NCBI RefSeq assembly: GCF_028369295.1
Contig: NZ_JAQMYP010000003.1
Span: 1-64,000 of the forward strand
Length of the DNA: 64,000 nt
Direction: 5' to 3'
Source of the DNA: Streptomyces sp. HD
Lineage (GTDB): Bacteria > Actinomycetota > Actinomycetes > Streptomycetales > Streptomycetaceae
Numbering within the stretch: the stretch's first letter is position 1; each line of letters begins with the position of its first letter. Below the pieces are notes generated by a model. That model had not been told where the DNA came from and did not search any database. It worked only from the letters and a program-made list of their open reading frames with translations. The position numbers were made by a program, and so were the translations under genes. This document shows, piece after piece, positions 58,962 through 64,000 of this stretch.

Positions 58962-59194
58962 AACCCGACGACCCGCTGCTGCGGATCCTGGCCTGCCCGC
59001 TCGACAAGGGACCGCTGCACCTCGTCGTACCGGATGTCTCCGAGGACGAGGAGGAGCCGCCCGAGTCGCTGTACAACCCGCGGCTGCACCGCCGTTACCC
59101 GATCGTCGACGGCATCCCGCAGCTGCTGCCGGCGTCCGGGGAGCAGGTCTCCGACGACGAACACGAGGAACTCCTCAAACGGATGGCTCCATGA
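58958..59194 (+). CDS. Trm112-like small protein lacking zinc cysteines
   Basis: A 78-residue protein of the Trm112/UPF0434 class: ILACPLDKGPLHL near the N-terminus and RRYPIVDGIPQLLP near the end. True Trm112 zinc proteins have four ligands; only one cysteine (CPLDKG) is present here, so it is probably zinc-free. Trm112 proteins activate methyltransferases by binding them. The gene overlaps both the transporter (ATGA) and the FkbM methyltransferase, and two other methyltransferases are in the same operon, so an activator role is likely. Confidence 0.88.
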   Translation: MKPDDPLLRILACPLDKGPLHLVVPDVSEDEEEPPESLYNPRLHRRYPIVDGIPQLLPASGEQVSDDEHEELLKRMAP

Positions 59195-59994
59195 CTCTGA
59201 CCGCGAGCATCGCCCCGCTGTTGCCCACCCGCCTGGTCGCCGCCGTCGCCCGGGCCGTCTACCCGCGCTTCGAACCGGAGCTGGCCCGGCTGGCGGAGCT
59301 GTGTCCCGCCGGGTGCGGCACGGCCGTGGACGTCGGCGGCTGGTACGGCCCGTGGACGCGGCGGCTGTCGCGGCGGGCCCGCCGGGTGGTGACCGTGGAA
59401 CCGGTCCCGCACCTCGCGCGCCTCCTGGCGGCGACGGCCCCGCCCAACGTCCGGGTCGTACAGGCCGCGGCGGCCGAGCGCCCCGGCGCGGCCCGGCTCT
59501 GGCTGCCGCCGCACGACGCGGGCGACCGGGGGGTGTCCTCCCTGGTCCGCCGGAACATCCACGCCACGGCGCTGCCGGTCAGCTGTGTCACCCTCGACGA
59601 ACTCGGGCTCAAGAACGTCGGGTTCGTCAAGGTCGACGTGGACGGCAGCGAGCTGGCGGTGCTGCGCGGCGCGACCGGCATTCTGGCGCGCGACCGGCCC
59701 GCCCTGTTCATCGAGCTGGAGTCCCGCATCCAGCCGATCGGCCCGGTGGTGACGTATCTGTCGCTGCTCGGCTACGACGGCTGGGTCCTGCCCGGCCGTG
59801 ACTGGGTCCCGCTGACCTCCTTCCCCCTCGAAGCCCACCAGGCCGAGGCCTGCCACGTCGTCGCGCAGGGCCTGCTCCGCCGGGTGCTGCCGTTCCGCGG
59901 CCCGCGGTACGTCAATTCGGTCCTCTTTCTCCCCGACGGCCGCCGTCCGATCGGCGACGATGGAGCGCATGCCCTCCGGAAAGCCCCCCGCTAG
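59191..59994 (+). CDS. FkbM family methyltransferase
   Basis: A 267-residue FkbM-type SAM methyltransferase. The SAM motif is VDVGGWYG, and the family's VKVDVDGSELAVLRGA is clear, with IELESR following. FkbM enzymes methylate hydroxyls on sugars and polyketides. It overlaps the Trm112-like gene at its start (ATGA) and the next gene by 35 bp. It is the third methyltransferase of the operon, so the surface product is probably heavily O-methylated. Confidence 0.9.
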   Translation: MTLTASIAPLLPTRLVAAVARAVYPRFEPELARLAELCPAGCGTAVDVGGWYGPWTRRLSRRARRVVTVEPVPHLARLLAATAPPNVRVVQAAAAERPGAARLWLPPHDAGDRGVSSLVRRNIHATALPVSCVTLDELGLKNVGFVKVDVDGSELAVLRGATGILARDRPALFIELESRIQPIGPVVTYLSLLGYDGWVLPGRDWVPLTSFPLEAHQAEACHVVAQGLLRRVLPFRGPRYVNSVLFLPDGRRPIGDDGAHALRKAPR

Positions 59995-60559
59995 CCCGTT
60001 CACCGCACGCGACTTCCAGCTGGTGCTGCTGCGCCGCATGGCCGACCACAATCCGGACCTGGTGGAGAACGCCCGCCGCGAACTCGGCGTCTCCCTCGCC
60101 GAGATGCGCGAGGCGAACAAACGCTGGCAGGCGATGGTCCGCTCGCCCCGGTCCCGCACGGCCGCCGCCCGCTACCGCTCGGTCCTCGGCGCCCCCGAGT
60201 CCGTGATCACCCGCAAGGTCGGCGACCTGGACTGCGAGGCCTGGCTCTGGCCCGTCCCCCTCTGGCCCGACCTCCGCTTCGAGGTACTCCTCGCCCCGAA
60301 CGGCACGGTCTGGAACGAGTGGCTGATCCGTACGCCGGGGGCGAAGGGGCCGACCCTGCGTACCCTCTCCGACCTCACCCCCTGGTCCTGCACGGTCGAC
60401 GAGGCCGCCCACGCCTTCGCCCCCGCCCGGCCACTGGAGGGGACGGCTCCTACGCGCTGGGGGCTGGCGTTCCGGGCGCCGGACGAGGAGGGGGTGGGGC
60501 GGGAGGTGGTGGCTGAGTTCACGTGGGGGTTGTTGCAGCGGGTCGCAGTCCGGGCCTGA
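59960..60559 (+). CDS. Conserved hypothetical protein
   Basis: A 199-residue soluble protein with no domain I recognise. The N-terminus is helical and charged (FTARDFQLVLLRRMADHNPD, LVENARRELGVSLAEMREAN). The C-terminal half is beta-rich with many Trp residues (CEAWLWPVPLWPDLRFEVLL, VWNEWLIRTPG). It starts inside the FkbM gene; an ATG at 59969 is an alternative to 59960. As the last gene of the glycan operon it could be an accessory factor. No terminator is evident after it. Confidence 0.75.
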   Translation: MERMPSGKPPASPFTARDFQLVLLRRMADHNPDLVENARRELGVSLAEMREANKRWQAMVRSPRSRTAAARYRSVLGAPESVITRKVGDLDCEAWLWPVPLWPDLRFEVLLAPNGTVWNEWLIRTPGAKGPTLRTLSDLTPWSCTVDEAAHAFAPARPLEGTAPTRWGLAFRAPDEEGVGREVVAEFTWGLLQRVAVRA

Positions 60560-60619
60560 ACTTGACCGGCCTGTGAGGTTTTTGCGGAACCGTTCTGTCA
60601 ACTCCCGCTACTCGGCTAT

Positions 60620-62731
60620 ATGTCAGCTGTGACTGTGCCAAGAGATGTGGACGAGGCCCGCAACGTGCTCCGAGCCGCGCTGGGCGACGGTGAGACATGG
60701 TTCGAGGCCGCGGAGGCGGCCCCAGAGGTATCCGGCACCTGGCCACAGGAGCTACGGGAGGAGGCCGGCGCGCTGCGGCGCCTGCGCACGCGGGTGTCCA
60801 CGACACTGATCAACGTGGCGCTCCTCGGCTACTTCTCGTCCGGTAAGAGCTTCCTGCTCAGCGGGCTGCAGGGCGGCCTCGACCTGGTGGACGTGCCCGC
60901 ATCGGACCCGGACGGTGAGCCCGGGGAGAAGTACGTCGGACTGCTGCCGTCCTCCCCCGTGCCGACGACGGCCTGCCCGGCCAGCGTGGTCCCGGTGGAC
61001 GGCCAGGCGGAGGTCGACGCCTCGGGCACCGGGTTCCTGCGGGTGAGGTTCACCGACGCGCCACCGGACGAGTGGGAGGACGTGGGCAACTCACCGGCGC
61101 CGTCCGTGGTCGCGGCGTATGCGATGCACGCCGCGGACATCGCCGACCGACTCCGCCCGCACCGGGGGCGCGAGGTGGCGGAGGTTGAGCTGCAGCTGGC
61201 CGACACGCCCCTGCCGGCCAAGTTCTACGACCTGCCCGGCGTCGGCTCCCCCAACCCGGTCCACGACACGATCGTCCGCCGAGCTCTGCTGGAGGCCGAC
61301 TGCTACCTCTACGCCACCCCTGCCGACCGCACCCTGTCGGACGAGGACCTGAAGCTCATCCGCGACCTGTACGACCACTGTCTGCTGTCGGGTCCGCAGG
61401 GCCGCCGCAAGCGGGTGGTGTGGGTGGTCACCGCGATCGACCGGGCGGACCACTACGACCTGCGCAACCAGCCCGCGTGGAAGGCGACGGTCGACCGCAA
61501 CAACCAGTACCTCAAGGAGAACTTCACGCTGCCGAGCGGCGAGCCCGACCTCGGCTTCTTCGGCGGGGGCTTCATCGCCGTCTCCGCCGCGCGGGAGGCC
61601 CGTGCGGCCAAGCTTGCCGCGGAGGGAGCGGAGGCAGCCTCCCATCGCGAGCGCAACAAGAGCAAGATGGACGAGCTGCGCCAGGCGCTTGAGGACCTCA
61701 TCAGCTCGGGCACCGGCATCCGGCACATCGCGGCGGTGGCTGCCTGGGCGCGCCAACTGATCGGCCCACGGCACGAGGTGCTCGACCAGTTGCTGCAGAC
61801 CGAGCGCCTGGAGATCGACGAACTGAAGGAACGGCTGGAAAACCAGCGCCGCCGGGTGCATCTCGTGGAAACCGCCCTGCCCGCCATGAGGGAGGAACTG
61901 GAACGCAAACTGCACGACCGCGTCCGGCGCTCCATCCGGCCGTTCAGCCGCCTTGCCGCCCACCTGCATGGCCAGCTCGACGCCACCATCAGGGAAACCG
62001 ACCTGAACAAGACGGCGAAGGCGCATCAGGTCCAGCTCCTCAAGGCACAGACCCTGCGCGCCTGGCTTGAGTCCGCCACCGGCCCCGTGACCCTGTGGTC
62101 ACAGGAGTACGACGACTTCAAACAGGACGTTGTCCGCACAGTCGACCGGTACTTCGGTGACCGGCAACTCGCCGGACGTCTCCCTGAGTTCACCTTCGAC
62201 GTCAACGACGTATCGGTGACCCAGCAGCCCCGGCGCAGCACGACGACCGGGTACGACATCGTGCAACGGGCAGCGGCGCTGGTCGGCCTCGCCGCCCCCG
62301 TGGCGGCGGGCGGCAGCTGGGTGTACGGCTTGGCCGCGGCGGGGACCCTCGTGCCCCCGGCGGGACTGGTCGCCGGGGTCGCGGCGCTGGTCTATGCGGT
62401 GGTCCAGAAGCACAAGCGCAGCGCCAGCTCGCTCGATGTCCTGCGCGAGGAATGGATCCAGGACATCGACACGGAAGCAGCGGCCGTCCAGGAGCAGTTC
62501 ACCCTGGCGGTCAGTGTCCGGGGGACCGAGGTCATCGATCACCTGGCCGACAATCTCGCCCAGTACCGGGAAATGCTTGAGGAATCGAGCGCACTGATCC
62601 AGGAACGCATCGCCCAGCCGGAGAATCGGGCCCGGCAGGAGGTCATCGACCAGTTGGAGCCATTGTGCGCGGAGGGCACCAGGCTCATCAGCGTGCTGCG
62701 GGGTCTGGAGCGGCTCGGTGACGGGGCGTGA
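60620..62731 (+). CDS. Dynamin-like GTPase
   Basis: A 703-residue large GTPase. G1 is GYFSSGKS (70-77), G2 Thr is in TTACPA, G3 is DLPGVG (204-209) and the G4-like motif is TAID (271-274, variant of TKxD). A long helical stalk (about 380-520, LERLEIDELKERLENQRRR-like heptads) follows, with two adjacent hydrophobic segments at about 555-600 that could form a membrane hairpin, then another helical part. The layout matches bacterial dynamin-like proteins that remodel membranes. It is single, not paired like DynA/DynB. No good ribosome binding site precedes the ATG at 60620; a GTG at 60629 is the alternative. Confidence 0.85.
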   Translation: MSAVTVPRDVDEARNVLRAALGDGETWFEAAEAAPEVSGTWPQELREEAGALRRLRTRVSTTLINVALLGYFSSGKSFLLSGLQGGLDLVDVPASDPDGEPGEKYVGLLPSSPVPTTACPASVVPVDGQAEVDASGTGFLRVRFTDAPPDEWEDVGNSPAPSVVAAYAMHAADIADRLRPHRGREVAEVELQLADTPLPAKFYDLPGVGSPNPVHDTIVRRALLEADCYLYATPADRTLSDEDLKLIRDLYDHCLLSGPQGRRKRVVWVVTAIDRADHYDLRNQPAWKATVDRNNQYLKENFTLPSGEPDLGFFGGGFIAVSAAREARAAKLAAEGAEAASHRERNKSKMDELRQALEDLISSGTGIRHIAAVAAWARQLIGPRHEVLDQLLQTERLEIDELKERLENQRRRVHLVETALPAMREELERKLHDRVRRSIRPFSRLAAHLHGQLDATIRETDLNKTAKAHQVQLLKAQTLRAWLESATGPVTLWSQEYDDFKQDVVRTVDRYFGDRQLAGRLPEFTFDVNDVSVTQQPRRSTTTGYDIVQRAAALVGLAAPVAAGGSWVYGLAAAGTLVPPAGLVAGVAALVYAVVQKHKRSASSLDVLREEWIQDIDTEAAAVQEQFTLAVSVRGTEVIDHLADNLAQYREMLEESSALIQERIAQPENRARQEVIDQLEPLCAEGTRLISVLRGLERLGDGA

Positions 62732-62735
62732 ACCG

Positions 62736-63614
62736 CTAGCCCTGCGCAGCCGACGCCAGGACCGCCTCCACCACCCCGGGCACCGACCCGGGGTGCAGGG
62801 ACAGGAACAGGTTCGGCTCGACCAGCTCCAGTTCCATCACGCGCGGCTCCCCGTCCTCCCCGTCGACGAGGTCCACCCGCGCGTACAGCAGCTCGGGAGC
62901 CTCAGGTACGGCGGCCAGGGCTCGAACGGCGATGGCCAGCTCGGTGGGGGTCGGGGTCCAGGGTTCGAGGTCGGGGTGGGCGACCTTCTTCTCGTCGTAC
63001 GGCGTCCCGGAGGTGAGGACGGCGCCCTTGCGGCTGGCGTGGAGCAGGCGTCCGCCGTAGAACTGCAGGGCTCGCTCCCCGCTGACGTCGATGCCCTGCA
63101 CATATGGCTGCACCATCGCCGTGAAGCCCTCGGCGTGCATGCGCGCGAGCTGTCGTACGGCCGTGTCGTGCTCGTCGGGCGTGTAGCGGGCGGCGAAACG
63201 GGCGCCCGCGCCGGAGGTGGGCTTGACGACGTACTCGTGGTCGACGGGGAGGCCGTCGAAACCGTCGCCGGGGGCCATGTAGCGGGTGGGCACGACGGGC
63301 ACCCCGGCCTCCGCCAGATCGCCGAGGTACCGCTTGTCGGCGTTCCACCGCACCACGCCGACCGGATTCGCGAGCCGGGTCACCTTCGCGCACCGCTGCG
63401 CCCACGCCAGGAACTCCGTCGCACGCCAGCTGTAGTCCCAGGTCGAGCGGAGCACGGCGAGGTCGTAGCCGCCCCAGTCCACCGCGTCGTCGTCCCAGTA
63501 CACGGCCTCCGCCTCGGCCCCGGCCGCCCGCAGCGCCGCCACCAGCACCGGGAGGTCGCGGTCGATGCTTATGTCGGGGCCGGGGCTGCAGGTGACGAGG
63601 GCTATGCGGGGCAC
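62736..63614 (-). CDS. ATP-grasp domain protein
   Basis: A 292-residue ATP-grasp enzyme. An N-terminal pre-ATP-grasp domain precedes the central YVVKPTSGAGAR nucleotide loop, VQPYVQGIDVSGE and the metal-binding end MELELVEPNLFL. Such enzymes couple a carboxylate to an amine or thiol through an acyl phosphate. GGAGGAG lies 5 nt before the GTG at 63614. It converges on the dynamin-like gene with only 4 bp between stops and is divergent from the AraC gene. No partner gene indicates the substrate. Confidence 0.88.
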   Translation of the reverse strand: MPRIALVTCSPGPDISIDRDLPVLVAALRAAGAEAEAVYWDDDAVDWGGYDLAVLRSTWDYSWRATEFLAWAQRCAKVTRLANPVGVVRWNADKRYLGDLAEAGVPVVPTRYMAPGDGFDGLPVDHEYVVKPTSGAGARFAARYTPDEHDTAVRQLARMHAEGFTAMVQPYVQGIDVSGERALQFYGGRLLHASRKGAVLTSGTPYDEKKVAHPDLEPWTPTPTELAIAVRALAAVPEAPELLYARVDLVDGEDGEPRVMELELVEPNLFLSLHPGSVPGVVEAVLASAAQG

Positions 63615-63721
63615 GGGGGCTCCTCCGAGTGGGGCATGTGAGCGCTTCGCAGGCTAACAAGCTCTTGCGGAACCGGGACAGGCCACTTGATCTTCGCCTT
63701 CGATGAAGCCACAGCAGCACA

Positions 63722-64000
63722 ATGGGTCCCGTGGGACATGTTCCGATCGCGCGTCATCTGCTCCGCGCCAAGGACCTCGCGGACGCCCGCTACGGCGAGG
63801 CGCTCACCGTGGCCGACATGGCCGCGGCCGCCGCGCTGTCCCCGGCCCACTTCAGCCGCAGTTTCAAGGCGGCGTTCGGCGAGTCGCCGCACCAGTACCT
63901 GCTGACCCGTCGCCTGGAACGGGCCGCCGCCCTGCTGCTCGCGACCGACTGGACGGTGGCCGAGGTCGGCGTCGCCGTCGGTGCGCGCAGTATCGGGTCG
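63722..64000 (+). CDS. AraC family transcriptional regulator, partial at window end
   Basis: The first 93 codons of an AraC/XylS-type regulator; the window ends before the stop. The first HTH (TVADMAAAAALSPAHFSRSF) and the linker ESPHQYLLTRRLERAA are visible, and the second HTH begins at VAEVGVAVGARSIGS. The DNA-binding domain is at the N-terminus, so any effector domain would follow outside the window. The ATG at 63722 has only a weak Shine-Dalgarno. It is divergent from the ATP-grasp gene. Confidence 0.85.
   Translation, partial: MGPVGHVPIARHLLRAKDLADARYGEALTVADMAAAAALSPAHFSRSFKAAFGESPHQYLLTRRLERAAALLLATDWTVAEVGVAVGARSIGS

Noticed and set aside
60565..60620. Leaderless promoter directly at the dynamin-like ATG
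   Set aside because: No -35/-10 pair at proper spacing could be placed with confidence, although the lack of a ribosome binding site makes it tempting.

Overview
The window is very GC-rich, with dense GC-biased codon use, frequent GTG starts, strong AAGGAGG-type ribosome binding sites and many 4-bp ATGA/GTGA overlaps. The gene families (DUF397 and XRE/DUF5753 pairs, trypco2-NACHT, the zinc-ribbon 'SCO2400' family, DUF4360, MAB_1171c-type membrane proteins) point to a Streptomyces chromosome. I see no rRNA, tRNA, CRISPR array, transposase or phage gene.

Layout. 1-4 kb: a DUF2252 protein, a diacylglycerol-kinase-like enzyme and a zinc-ribbon membrane protein. 4.1-19.5 kb: a sugar island. It holds a YtfQ/YtfR/YtfT/YjfF-type ABC importer with a LacI regulator on the minus strand. 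On the plus strand are an enolase-superfamily sugar-acid dehydratase, a zinc alcohol dehydrogenase, an unassigned enzyme, a ChvE-GguA-GguB importer and an aldose 1-epimerase. 19.6-21.3 kb: a HisC-like aminotransferase with a Pro/Ala tail. 21.2-31.8 kb: accessory and putative conflict genes. These are a three-gene operon whose first two products share a GAFAFG/ANN motif, an RsbW-like ATPase, an XRE plus DUF397 pair, a trypco2 plus trypsin-NACHT-repeat (NLR-like) pair, and a TetR/hydrolase pair. 31.8-36.1 kb: a decay zone around an intact GH51 arabinofuranosidase, with deletion-scarred remnants of two intradiol dioxygenases, a TauE/SafE exporter, a GH43 arabinanase and a sugar ABC transporter. 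36.2-39.7 kb: a metallopeptidase, membrane protein and FAD enzyme cassette that ends in a 117-bp tandem duplication. 39.7-41.4 kb: an SMP-30 lactonase and an IclR regulator. 41.8-45.2 kb: a B3/B4 tRNA-editing-like protein, a LysE exporter and a B12-dependent radical SAM enzyme. 45.3-49.0 kb: small membrane proteins, a broken metalloprotease and a PucR regulator. 49.3-60.6 kb: a long, tightly coupled operon for a cell-surface glycan, centred on an AftD-like giant arabinofuranosyltransferase homologue. 60.6-64 kb: a dynamin-like GTPase, an ATP-grasp enzyme and the start of an AraC regulator.

How the genes may work together. A 14-bp palindrome close to TTCGAAATTTCGAA occurs in front of the YtfQ gene, the dehydratase, the unassigned enzyme and the IclR gene. 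Weaker or related copies lie in both promoters of the decayed arabinan genes. I infer one pentose/aldonate regulon, probably IclR-controlled, covering import, lactone hydrolysis by the SMP-30 enzyme, dehydration and further catabolism. The most novel candidate is the B3/B4-LysE-B12/radical SAM operon. It reads as a make, export and self-protect unit for a C-methylated non-proteinogenic amino acid. The second is the GAFAFG motif pair, which resembles amyloid-type signalling partners and lies close to an NLR-like gene.
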